From positions 309,146,834-309,210,833 of the forward strand of contig NC_073745.1 of the NCBI RefSeq assembly GCF_029784135.1: DNA of 64,000 nt. Direction: 5' to 3'. Source of the DNA: Toxorhynchites rutilus septentrionalis. Taxonomy: Eukaryota; Arthropoda; Insecta; Diptera; Culicidae. Both the position numbers and the translations under genes were made by a program. How positions within the stretch are numbered: the first letter of the stretch is position 1; the number at the start of each line of letters is the position of its first letter. The notes below the pieces were generated by a model that saw only the letters and a list, made by a program, of their open reading frames with translations, was not told the DNA's origin and made no database searches. This document shows, one piece after another, positions 46,356 to 56,772 of this stretch.

Positions 46356-46716
46356 TGGTAGTAGCGGTAGTAGTAGTAGAAGCAGCAACGGCAACAATGG
46401 TAGTAGTAGAAGAAGTAGTAGCATTGCAGCAACAATATATACTCGTGATATGGTAATTCTGTTGCATACCGAACGAAGAACGTCGCACGAATTTTGTTCG
46501 TAACTAAAAATATAACTAGTAAACTGAATCATCATATATAATACATAGTTAGTGGCATTTTTCGATAATATCAAAAGCTTTAAATCAGGCACCACCAACC
46601 AACCACAGATAATCGTTGTTAGTGTAATTTTTTTCAAAAAAAACAATAGCAAAATATTGTAACTGTTTCCTAGCCAAAAAATATTGTAAAAATCAATAAA
46701 GGAAAAAATTAAACAA
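46356..46716 (+). other. 3'UTR of the proximal MYPT/Mbs isoform
   Basis: Starts with a GTA/CAG-type triplet tract (46351-46440) and ends just after AATAAA at 46695-46700. The end point is inferred from the signal. Confidence 0.6.
46695..46700 (+). promoter_or_regulatory. Poly(A) signal AATAAA, proximal terminal exon
   Basis: Canonical hexamer in an AT-rich stretch about 340 bases after the TAG of the proximal last exon. Confidence 0.6.
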
Positions 46717-49700
46717 TAGTGATACTATATACATAACCAATGAGTGCTAAAATGTGTAACGTGTAAGCGTTTTCGAGCGTTTTGTGACGCGCGCTTCCAC
46801 AAGGATTGCCCAGAATTACCTTTCGAAGCATAGCGAGGGAAAGATAACGTGCGTCCCGCACATCGTATATTGGACATCGACTTTACGAACAACGAGCGCG
46901 CGGTTACCGCCTCCTTCCATAACTCAATGTCAACGAAGAAGAAGAAGTACTAGAACAGATAAAATTTCAACCGAGCGAACCGATAATCCCGCGCGAATGA
47001 GAGATCTCAGATAGAAAATCGGAATTTGTGGTATGAGGCGTTCGATTTTTCTCCTCTTCTTCCTAATTGAAGTTTGAACTTGCAGTCACTGATTCTATTA
47101 ATACTATTCCAGTGTTGGTTTTTATTTATCTGTTTTATGCCGAGATTTTTTTTGTTCTCCTTCTTCTTGTGTTTCACGCTGTACTGCTGCTGATTTGCCG
47201 AACAAAATTAACTAGATGTGTACTTGTTTAATTTTTGTTGCGTAATTTCCTAAATTGCCTCTCGTTTTTCCTCAAATGTTACATTGCTGTCAATGTTTCT
47301 CCTATATATTTTTTTTGGATAAAGTGAAGACCAAAATCAGACAATAATTGATGTCTGTCGAAAATTATTTGTACAGATTAAATCCGAGCTCGTATTATAT
47401 CTCGTAGAAGTTGATGGGGTTTGGACATGAAAATTCGTCCAAAGAAAACATTATCATTATGAAGAACAGATCTTAGCTAACTACGTTATATTTTTGGGTA
47501 TGTCCTACTATCAGCAGCTATTTGAGTTACTCTGGATGATCATTAAAATGGTATACGCTTCCGGACTTGTAATTGTAGCATTAATTGCAATGGGGTACAC
47601 AGTTCGAGGAAGATGAGTTGGAGATCTTACTCGATCAAGAGTCAGGCCAAACTCAAGATAAGCTCGTCGTGACACCTTGTGAATGACGGGCGAGCAAAAT
47701 CTTCAAACACCATTTTGAAAACTGATAACGTCAAAATCAAAATAGATCATTTTACTTACACACAAACACCAAAAATAGGAGATATCCTGTTTTTTTAAAT
47801 GCACATGTGAATACATCAAATTTAAGGCAAATTTTCATTGTCCCATTCTTTAGCATTTGACTTGTTATAAATAGAGCCAGAAAAGTGATCAATTCTTGGG
47901 CCACGTAGATTTTCTTTCGACACGATTTTCGTTCGAAGCCTGAAAATGGAGAAAAGTATCAGTAAACATAGTATCAAACATTGTTGTATCCGTGACATGA
48001 TCGCTTAGGACGTAGGACTACGCAATCTTTTTTCTTTTGTAATTTGTTCGTGTATCATTTCGGATATTTTTTTGCGAATGCGTCAAAATAAATAAAAAAT
48101 TCTTTAGTAAAAAGTTTCGGGGACCCTGAAAAAGTTTAATGGCTTGCGTGGTTTTGTAGAATCATTTCGAGAAGCAACAATCCTTTCTTGCCTTTGCGAG
48201 AACAATACACTAATTGGTCATATGTCGCAATTTGTTTCTTCATATCAATGCACGCATTGCACTGAGTATTTAAGAGGCATTTTCCGTTCATCACCATTCA
48301 ACAAGCATCAAACACGCGTCTAATAGATGCACACAGATGCAGCGATAAAAATGAAACATCGCTAGAATGACCGTTCATGAAAAATCGTTTCTCGACTCTC
48401 GGTCAAAACCGTCAACAAAGCTAGGAGCTTGTTGCATCAGAACAGAGCTGTTGCGCACGAGAGCAAATACGAATGGCAACTAAAAGTATCGAAGGTGTGC
48501 TATTCACATGTACAGGAAATGAAGGAGTTCTAAGTTTCGCGCAACGAAAACAAGCAACACACTCAAAGCCAAACAGTGATGGCTAGAAGCGACCTTTAAT
48601 CATTTGCACTCTTCTCCTTTTTCGCCTGTTTTGCCATGTCTCGGATGGTTGTGTTAATTGCAATGCTGGATGAACTTCAAGTGAAATATTCGCTAGCATC
48701 CATAGCTTGAGGGAAAACATAAAAAACAAAACCGAGCAGAATAAGCGACCATTGTTGTTTCGGGCATAGAAAGATTCTGAGAATTTTCCTCAGAGGAGAT
48801 GCAATACTTATACGCTAGCGACAGCTTACTTACTATGCAAGGATGGAGTTTACTTTACAAATATTTTCTTTTCGTTATACTCTTGCGTTGTTTCTATTCA
48901 AGCGGCTGCATAAGTTGCCCCTTATTGACAAACAACAGAACGAATGTATGAGGAAATGGGAATGCTTCTAATTTTCATCAATTTAAACCATATACATACT
49001 ATGGGATTGAAATGTATAGCAATCATACAAATCTTAGAAAATATCCGAATCGATCAGTACGCAAATCGTTCAAATCCGTTCCCAGCAAAAATAGTTATTA
49101 ACGTTAACTTTATTTTATAAAAACGTGACCTTTTATCTGATTTGGCGTAGTCCTACGTCAAAAAATCTCAAAACCCATTTGTATCCTGAGTAATGTGTTA
49201 CAACAACAAATAAAATAAATATCCAGTAGTGAAAACACAGTTTTCATTGCACGATATTCATTTTTCACATCATTGTGAACATAGCGTAGCGTAAAAAGCT
49301 TTTAAAATGCTAACTGTGTCATTTTTGCCCAAAGCCAAGCAGCTTCCCGAAGGTTGGAACCATGAGATAATCTGCATCGTTCTTTCAAAAACTGTATTGT
49401 GACAGCTACTAACCTGATTGACCTGAACGACCAAACAAGAATTTGGTAGACCAGCAAACAATCAATAGTATAACTAGCGTATACCCTGCTTCATGTATCG
49501 CATATTTTGGGTGGTATATGATACGCCTAACTGGCATATCCATGCAAAATTGGAGGATTGAGCATATATGACAATTGCTTGCGAATTAATTTGAATGAAT
49601 ATACGACTTACGCATGCGTCTAGTACGACTATTGTATTACGATGTACTACAGGCAAACAGAAAAACGAATGGCGGAAAATGCTCATGAGGTTATATATTT

Positions 49701-49810
49701 TCTGTATAACCTCACTAACTTCCATTTGTATATATGACTACATTTCTCGTTTCTTACAGGAATTAGGAATTATTCGATTGACTTTCAGAGGGAGGGGAAT
49801 ATAAATACAA
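46717..49810. other. Intron beyond the proximal poly(A) site
   Basis: Holds quasi-palindrome copies at 48009-48023 and 49144-49159 and, at 48120-48300, a diverged copy of the dispersed family seen at 2870 and 60000 (with a degenerate stem-loop, tcaatgcacgcattgcactg). No gene seen. Confidence 0.4.
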
Positions 49811-49814
49811 TATT

Positions 49815-49905
49815 TAAACAGATTTGTAGTGATGGTTGAGAAAATTGCTCCGTTGGGATTCAAACTCCGGTTGTTTGATGATAAGCAACAGCTATACCGC
49901 ACAGA
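49815..49905 (-). mobile_element. Possible tRNA-like SINE head
   Basis: The reverse complement has gcggtatagctgttgctta and the B-box-like gagtttgaatccc. Boundaries are not clear. Confidence 0.4.
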
Positions 49906-50234
49906 TATCTGGAATATAATTCTTGAGTAGTTAAAACGCATACACATAATAAGAAAAAGTTAAAATCGGATGCGTCATTTCTGAGCGTCTACTGTATTGT
50001 AGTGGAAATGTTTTGAAATTTATATAGAAATGGTCAATTAAGATTCAATGCGACGTGTTTTGAGTAATCAAATAACAAAGTAAAAAATTTCATTCAGATT
50101 TTACCAATTTAAAACTGCTTTCGTGCCTGCTAACCTGGTAGAGATTGATTTGCTATCCTGAATCACCACATAACCATCAGACGTCAACACTGTTCATACG
50201 ACATCGTGGATCTTGATATGTCAAATTCCTTATA

Positions 50235-50640
50235 ACAGTTCGGCTGAAAAGTTCATAAGATAACACAGTAAAACTATTTTTTTTGCAAAATTCAATTTTA
50301 TGATGCAACATAAATGCCTTCGAGGGCGATACAGAGATTATACCGATCTTGCAACTTTTCGATACTATTTTTATAGTATTCTTTCGGGTTTTCCTCAAAA
50401 TAGGCCTTAGTTTCGGTAATCACTTCATCATCGGTCTTAAATTTCTTGCCAGCGAGCATTCTCTTCAGATCTGCAAACAGAAAATATTCGCTGGGGGCCA
50501 GATCTGGAGAATACGGTGGATGCGGAAGCAATTCGAATCCTAATTCATGCAATTTAGCCATCAAAACACGAAATTTGGATTTTTCCATTTTTTTCACAAT
50601 AACAAAAATTGCTTCACTCTCAAAGCTGTAACTCACGAAC
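50235..50640 (-). mobile_element. Internally deleted irritans-type mariner
   Basis: The left terminus acagttcggctgaaaagttc after TA resembles irritans mariner ends. The minus-strand frame starts MEKSKFRVLM (the N-terminus typical of irritans transposases) and jumps directly to AKLHELGFELLPHPPYSPDL and APSEYFLF, ending ...CIALEGIYVAS at 50298. The middle, with the first two catalytic Asp residues, is missing, and the third Asp position reads Glu. No matching right inverted repeat was found. Confidence 0.75.
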
Positions 50641-50659
50641 CAATCGACCGATTGCTGTC

Positions 50660-51618
50660 AATTTTGACACGTATCCATTGAAAGATGATGCTTTGTGATA
50701 GTCAAGTAGATTTTTGCAAGAACCATCGAACCAAGTCTGGAGGAGACCCACGACCGCAAAATCTGCCGTTCCGATGATTGGTCGTGGAACTCAAGGTACT
50801 GTGGAGACTAAGAGAGGTCTCAAGAATTATACAAGTCGATCTCGCTAGAACTGAGTAGTCCCAAAGATTGTATTGTTGGATCACACCATTGAGGAAGTGG
50901 CGGATCCTTCGGCTGAAGGAGGCCTGGATGATAGCTCAGAATATTGGAAACTTCTAACGCTTGGAAAATTTAACACAGGAAAACTTTTCAACACTGGTGG
51001 ATTTATTTCGCGATGCTACACATTGGAAAGTTGGACTTGGAATGAATATAATATTGAAGGAATCGGTTTGTATGCACTTTACACTTCGTTGGTATTCGTT
51101 TATGCTGTACTTCGGGTTTTGCTGCTGCTTGTAGTTGTGTTATGCACCACACACTGCATTTAGAATGGGAGGGAGTGATTTGGATGGGAATAAGGATAGG
51201 GATGGACACGCTAAAAATCCTAAAAAGGATTCCAACATCTGGTAATGACACCCTAGAACGAGCGAGCTGGAATAAGGACAGAGAAAAAAAAATCTTCCTC
51301 TAGGGCATGCGTGGCTAACGCTACCTTTGAAGATCGGCGTGAGAAAACCTCAAGAAGTCACGGCTTGATGTGAATAGATAAACGAAATGACTAGACCGCA
51401 TCGGAGTGTTCAATTATAATATTGGACGTGGAAGATGAATGAATTCGTAGTACCCTAATAGTAGCAATGATGCAGCTGTCATTCTTCTTCAAGATGATAT
51501 ATAGTCATCAATATTCAAGATTCTTTGAGATGAAGATAATGAATAAAGAAGAATTTTGTTTAAAAGTAGTTTTCTTGGTCAACCCACCAGCCTATTCTCA
51601 TATCATTTGAAGCACTTC
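50660..51618. other. Intron
   Basis: Nothing recognised. Confidence 0.35.
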
Positions 51619-51756
51619 CAGAGAGAGAGAGAGAGAGAGAGAGAAAAGAGAGAGTGAGAGAGAGAAAGGAGAGAGTGAGAGAGAGAAAGGAGAGAGTGAG
51701 AGAGAGAGAAAGGAGAGAGTGAGAGAGAGAAAGGAGAGAGAGAGAGAGAGAGAAAG

Positions 51757-51789
<33 letters not shown>

Positions 51790-51865
51790 GAGAGAGAGAG
51801 AGAGAGAAAGGAGAGAAAGGAGAGAGAGAGAGAGAGAAAGGAGAGAGAGAGAGAGAGAGAGAGAA

Positions 51866-51906
<41 letters not shown>

Positions 51907-52070
51907 GAGAGAGAGAGAGAGAGAAAGGAGAACGAGAGAAAGGAGAAAGAGAGAGAGAGAAAGGAGAACGAGAGAAAGGAGAAAGAGAGAGAGAGAAAGG
52001 AGAACGAGAGAAAGGAGAAAGAGAGAGAGAAAGGAGAACGAGAGAAAGGAGAAAGAGAGAGAGAGAGAGA
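51619..52070. repeat. (GA)n-rich microsatellite
   Basis: About 450 bases of gaga with interspersed aaagga and aacgag units. It gives long Arg/Glu and Ser/Leu frames that are not genes. Confidence 0.95.
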
Positions 52071-52433
52071 CGCAAAACGGCAGATGGACGCACAGGCTCA
52101 TACCGACACTAATGGGCTGGGTGAACAGGAAACACGGAGAGGTAAATTTCCACCTAACGCAGTTTTTGTCTGGTCATGGCTGCCTCAGGCAGTTCGGACA
52201 CGCAAGATCGCCTCTTTGTCCGGAGTGTGGAGGAAACACCGGAACACATCGTATTCGAATGTCCCAGATTCACCACAGTGCGCGAGGGGCTGCCTACCCT
52301 TCATGCTGGGAACATCGTGGAGGAAATGTGTCGTGACGAGGGCACCTGGAACGCATTAAACAGTGCAATCGTACATATCATGTCCGAGCTACAGCGGAAG
52401 TGGAGGCGCGACCAGCATGCGGATAACGCCTGA
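52071..52433 (+). pseudogene. R1-like ORF2 C-terminus (Cys/His motif)
   Basis: Reads QNGRWTHRLIPTLMGWVNRK and HGEVNFHLTQFLSGHGCLRQ, then FGHARSPLCPEC. After a frameshift it continues TPEHIVFECPRF and ends RDQHADNA at TGA 52431-52433. The FLSGHGCF...CPxC...EHxxFxCPRF pattern is the Cys/His domain closing R1-clade ORF2. A few residues (YLHR-like) are missing after CLRQ. Confidence 0.85.
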
Positions 52434-52487
52434 CCATAAAAGATGAACAACTGAGACGGCTGTAGTGCCGGATAGTACCGGAGAGCC

Positions 52488-53275
52488 GCCGTGACGGAGT
52501 GCGCGTCATGTTGGAGGGCACTACCTAATCGGCGCTCCGCTGGGAAGAGAAATCCTGCGAGGGTGACTGTAACGGGGCGCGCGTCAAGTTGGAGGGCGCT
52601 TCCTAATCGGTGCACGTCTCGACAGGTAATCGGATACTGCCGCGAATGACTTAAAAATGCCTGCCTGATCGTGGCCTGGATGGAGGAACAGCGCGAACGT
52701 TTCGAAGGAACGAGCATCAAGGATGAAGCCATGATCAAAATGGTGCATACCCCACGAGAGTAGCCGTGACGGAGTGCGCGTCATGTTGGAGGGCACTACC
52801 TAATCGGCGCTCCGCTGGGAAGAGAAATCCTGCGAGGGTGACTGTGACGGGACGCGCGTCAAGTTGGAGGGCGCTTCCTAATCGGTACACGTCTCGACAG
52901 GTAACCGGATACTGCCGCGGAGAACAGCAAAAATGCCTGCCTGGCAACGCCTGATCGTGGCCTGGATGGAGAAACACTGCGAACGTTTCGAAGGAGCGAG
53001 CATCAAGGATGAAGCCATGATCAAAATGGTGCATACCCCACGAGAGTAGCCGTGACGGAGTGCGCGTCATGTTGGAGGGCACTACCTAATCGGCGCTCCG
53101 CTGGAAAGAGAAATCTTGCGAGGGTGACTGTGACGGGGCGCGCGTCAAGTTGGAGGGCGCTTCCTAATCGGTGCACGTCTCGACAGGTGAGAAACCCCGC
53201 GAGGGTGACTGTGACGGGTTGCGCGTCAAGTTGGAGGGCAATTCCTAATCGGTACACGTCTCGACGGGTAAGTGG
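52488..53275 (+). repeat. Tandem repeats of ~280 bp in the R1-like 3'UTR
   Basis: ccgtgacggagtgcgcgtca starts units at 52488, 52764 and 53050 (periods 276 and 286). Within each, gtcaagttggagggcgcttc and cctaatcggtgcacgtctcg form a second-order repeat. A shortened extra unit ends the array. Confidence 0.9.
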
Positions 53276-53550
53276 ATGCCAGCGAAGAGGACGTAAGCGC
53301 AGCGAACTGAAAAACGGATAGAGAGGAAAAAATATTGAGAAAAAGGGAAGGACAACGCTAGTCAGCGTTGAAAACTCGAATAGTGCATGAGCACAGCCAC
53401 CCCATGAAGTAGTCGCCTAGATGTGGTCCCAGGGGGAATAAGGTAACGAGTAGAGGGCTTGGTTTTTGTGGGTGCGATCCCCACTCGACGTCTGGGTTAA
53501 CCCATTCCCAGATAAGACTGGTAGAGCGTTCCTCACCTCTATAAAAAAAA

Positions 53551-53551
53551 G

Positions 53552-53595
<44 letters not shown>
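53551..53595. repeat. (GA)n microsatellite, right flank of the R1-like element
   Basis: ggagaaagagagag... continues the array interrupted by the element. Confidence 0.9.
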
Positions 53596-53597
<2 letters not shown>

Positions 53598-53599
53598 GT

Positions 53600-54365
53600 C
53601 GTCTGAAGGAGCAATAGGGGCATAATATGGTGGGTTCGGTTTTTAAAAGATAATTCTTGACAGATCCATGAACATGTTATCTGCCATTGTCATGTTGTCA
53701 AATTATCTTTTGTCTTTTCACCCATCCTTCTGAGTCGTTCGAATCGCATTCCACACATGCAAACGATGATTATCAATTTTTCGGTACAACATTCAACATC
53801 TACTGCATGCTGAAGTGTAAGAACTTCTTCCACAATGGCACTAATGTTTCTAGAGGATCTTCGCCGTCTCGAAGTAGCGTCATTGTTGTTAGTATTTTAT
53901 TGAGATTTTTATTACAAATAAAACACCTTACATGTATTCCGAAGGGCAAGCCTTAGACCAACGTTAGATGTGTGAAAACCATGGAGAACATTGCTTCTAC
54001 GCAATGCTGAATGTTTGAACGGTCCAGATTTACCCAGGCAACTATGACTGATATCTAGCTCAGTTTCCAGATCCTCGACCATTTGTCGAAACGTTTTGCG
54101 TCTCGTAGGCGACTCTCCTTTTAGTTGCTATTGAAAGTGGAGTAAGACATGTTATGTAGAGATCGAGCTTCAACGTTCGAGGCACGATAATCTGCAAGAA
54201 AATTCATCTGCTCCAACGTAGACGTGGATATTATCAGAAGAGTTGATTGATTGATTGATTGAAATACCGCTTAAGGTATTTAGAAAATATCTCAGTGGCT
54301 CAGTGGATTACCGGATTCTACAAAAAATAGTCCAACAGCGTTAAACTGCACGATCTAAGCGACCA
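53600..54365. other. Intron
   Basis: Nothing recognised apart from a short gattgattgattgatt run near 54245. Confidence 0.35.
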
Positions 54366-54985
54366 ATTCACTGATGCAAAACAAGAGATGAATTGATCAC
54401 CAAATTCATTGTAAAATATGCCATCGTTGCGTATGCTGTGTGACATGTTGCACCGTTTTGTTGAAACCACGTATCAACGGACTCGTGCTCCCTTGGCCGA
54501 GTGGTTAGCGTCATAACTAACATGCCAGGTGTTCGGGTTCGATTCCCGTTCTGGTCGGGGGAATTTTTCGTCAAAGAAATTTCCTTCGACTTGCACTGTG
54601 ATCACGAGTATTCTAGAGCTTGCCACTCAGAATGCATTCAAGGCGTGTTATTTGGCATAGAAATCACAACTAAGTACTAATAAAAATGACGCAAGTAATA
54701 CTACGTTGAGACGGCGAAGTTCCACTAGGAACGTTAGTGCCATTGAAGAAGAAGAAGAAGAAGCTCGGGTATTTTGGGCAATGGAAAGTTGGAAATCATT
54801 GCAGGATACCGATCACCATTAACAGTAAGACTGCTCCCATCTTCATCTTTAAAGAAGTTCAGGCCAATGATTCCTCCAGACCACAAACCGCACCAAACAG
54901 TATATTTTTCGGGATACATCGAAGAGCTTATGTTCTTGCTTGTTGCATTGAATACAATACAGGATCTCCGTAAAGAAACCTGACA
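54366..54985 (-). pseudogene. Mariner-like transposase fragment interrupted by a SINE
   Basis: The right part (54764-54930) encodes YTVWCGLWSGGIIGLNFFKD, then VNGDRYPAMISNFPLPKIPE. The left part (54370-54485) continues SVDTWFQQNGATCHTA. Removing the SINE plus one copy of the 4-base duplication joins ...LPKIPE to SVDTW in frame. It is the same family as the copies at 12820 and 21330. The second catalytic position reads Asn (WFQQN instead of WFQQD), and the C-terminus is lost after VLHQ. Confidence 0.8.
54486..54763 (+). mobile_element. tRNA-derived SINE (Feilai-like) with (GAA)n tail
   Basis: Head tcccttggccgagtggttag (A box) and ggttcgattcccgttctggt (B box), then a body including gcttgccactcagaatgcat and a (gaa)n tail. 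Flanked by ctcg at 54482-54485 and 54764-54767. 278 bp, intact. The head resembles a leucine/serine-type tRNA but lacks a closed cloverleaf, so it is not a tRNA gene. Confidence 0.9.
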
Positions 54986-54989
54986 AAAA

Positions 54990-56685
54990 ATTACATTATA
55001 CAGTTATTCACCTGTCGGTGGATTGATTGATTTATTTGACTTTGCCACCTTAACAACACAATCCTCGTGTCTCCAAATGGAACAGTATATTGACAAATGA
55101 ACTCGCGAGCAAATATCCACTTTACTGAATATCAAACTGAAGATCCAATTCGAATGAGGAGGCTCAATGATTGGCAGTTTAATTTTTTGAACTGAACAAA
55201 AACTGGCTTGTACTCAAGTTCTCCGTCATCTGTTACGAGGTTTATTACGAGCTAGGATTTATTCTGTATATTGTACGTTTTTAAGTTCACTACAATATTC
55301 ATTCTAATGAAGATGCGAATGGGAAGAGTTATAATGTACAGCTTCTCGACACAAGAATTGTGTTAATTTACTTTCTTTGACCGTTATCCCTTTAAGCCGA
55401 GATTCCACTGAGGCAAAACCCAACCAGTAAGCCGAACTAATCCATTGGGTGTCATATGCTAGAAGCGTTGGAAAGACGCATCGTGTTGCTCCCAAGAGAA
55501 TACTGTGTGTAGCATGCGTCAAAGCCGCAAGCTACATGTTGCCTAAAACTTGCTTTAAGTGGAACCCCGGCTTTCGAGTTTTTTTTCGTTGTATTGTCAA
55601 GACCACTCCATTGCTGCGAATATCAATGCATCTAAACTGAATTGTGAACGTCCCGCAACTATTATTGAGAGAAAACTGTCCCTACCAAGATTATGTGTGA
55701 TGCGCTGCTTTAGACAATATTGATGTAGAGCTGGTAGCAGCACGCATAGCTGTATATCTCCTGCTTATGATACACAAAACACGCCGACACTTGTTCAAAC
55801 TTCACTAAATCGTTCTGGCCTTTCGGACGCGAATACTAATACCGCTGCTGACCTGTCTATGCACAACCAATGGAGTGGCCTTCTTTCTGCTTTGTGTGCA
55901 TAAAAACAAAAGACTATATGTTCGTTTATTCGCAGCGCTTCTTATGTCGTTTGATTACTTGAGGTAGTATTAGAGTTGGTTCAGATGGCTGACAATTGAC
56001 AATGACACATTACTTAAATACGAACTATGTTGCAGACGTCTATCTGCATAAATTTTTGGCTCTTTATTATTCAGTCTCGTCTGCGGAAATATACAGTAAT
56101 TTTTCAACGATTTAATTCAACGGATAACAGGATAGAATCATCTCTCTACGGTTGTGTTTCAACCGAACGGCATACAAACTCTAATACTACCTTTTTATGG
56201 TTCAGGAATTTGATTTTTAGCTCTATTTGAACCCTTTATCTATGTGTTATTATTTTCCAATAATTTTTGTACGGTGTGTTTTATTTCTAAGATGAATTTA
56301 CAATTAACAACAAAAATCCGTTCGCTTCCTCGGTTCGCCGAATCGAAGACGTGCACCTAACAAAGAGGAGCCCAACTAACGCACGAGCAGAACGATTTCG
56401 AGAACGGCTTGTACTATATGATTGTGTGTAAATATTGTTCTACTCACTTCCGATAACCCCTTTTTTCTTTCTGTCGAAAAGTGGACGCTTTCTCTCTCCT
56501 CCTTTGCTCCCCCCATTTGTTACCTAAAAATGATAATTAATTTTTGTTTTCTCTCTATTTCTACGTCTGTTTTACTTTCGCGTTCTGTGTTCATTGTTAT
56601 TATTATTTATATCACAATCCACGCCCGCACGTGTGTGTATATACGCGCGCACACTTTTTGGACACCGGCCGCCTCCCTTCTCCAG
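54990..56685. other. Intron up to the distal terminal exon
   Basis: No gene or clear transposon. The last ~350 bases are pyrimidine-rich and lead to the strong acceptor. Confidence 0.4.
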
Positions 56686-56772
56686 CAACTGGAAGCCCTC
56701 AAGACGGAGAATCAGCGCCTGAAGGACGAGAATGGAGCGCTCATTCGTGTAATTAGTAAGCTAAGTAGATAG
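56686..56772 (+). CDS. Mbs: MYPT/Mbs distal alternative last exon, canonical leucine zipper
   Basis: Twenty-eight codons plus TAG after a strong acceptor (gcctcccttctccag), phase 0. The peptide starts QLEALKTENQRLKDENGALI and ends RVISKLSR. The DENGALIRVISKLS end matches the vertebrate MYPT1 C-terminal zipper almost residue for residue, so this is the ancestral-type tail. It lies 10.3 kb beyond the proximal copy. The zipper mediates dimerisation and partner binding in the vertebrate family. Confidence 0.93.
   Translation, partial: QLEALKTENQRLKDENGALIRVISKLSR

Larger units (their letters stand above)
52071..53550 (+). mobile_element. 5'-truncated R1-like non-LTR retrotransposon inside the GA microsatellite
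   Basis: Begins abruptly at the GA array with the ORF2 C-terminus, followed by a repeat-rich 3'UTR and an end cacctctataaaaaaaa, directly followed by ggagaaagagagagag. The same ggagaaagagagag sequence precedes the 5' junction, as a target duplication would. Confidence 0.85.

Noticed and set aside
51560..52336. Long Arg/Glu and Ser/Leu/Phe open frames (167-205 codons)
   Set aside because: Products of the GA/TC microsatellite, which has no stops in several frames; the + frame merely runs on into the R1-like fragment.
54486..54570. Possible tRNA gene
   Set aside because: A and B boxes are present, but the sequence continues into a SINE body with a GAA tail and target duplications, and the cloverleaf is not closed.
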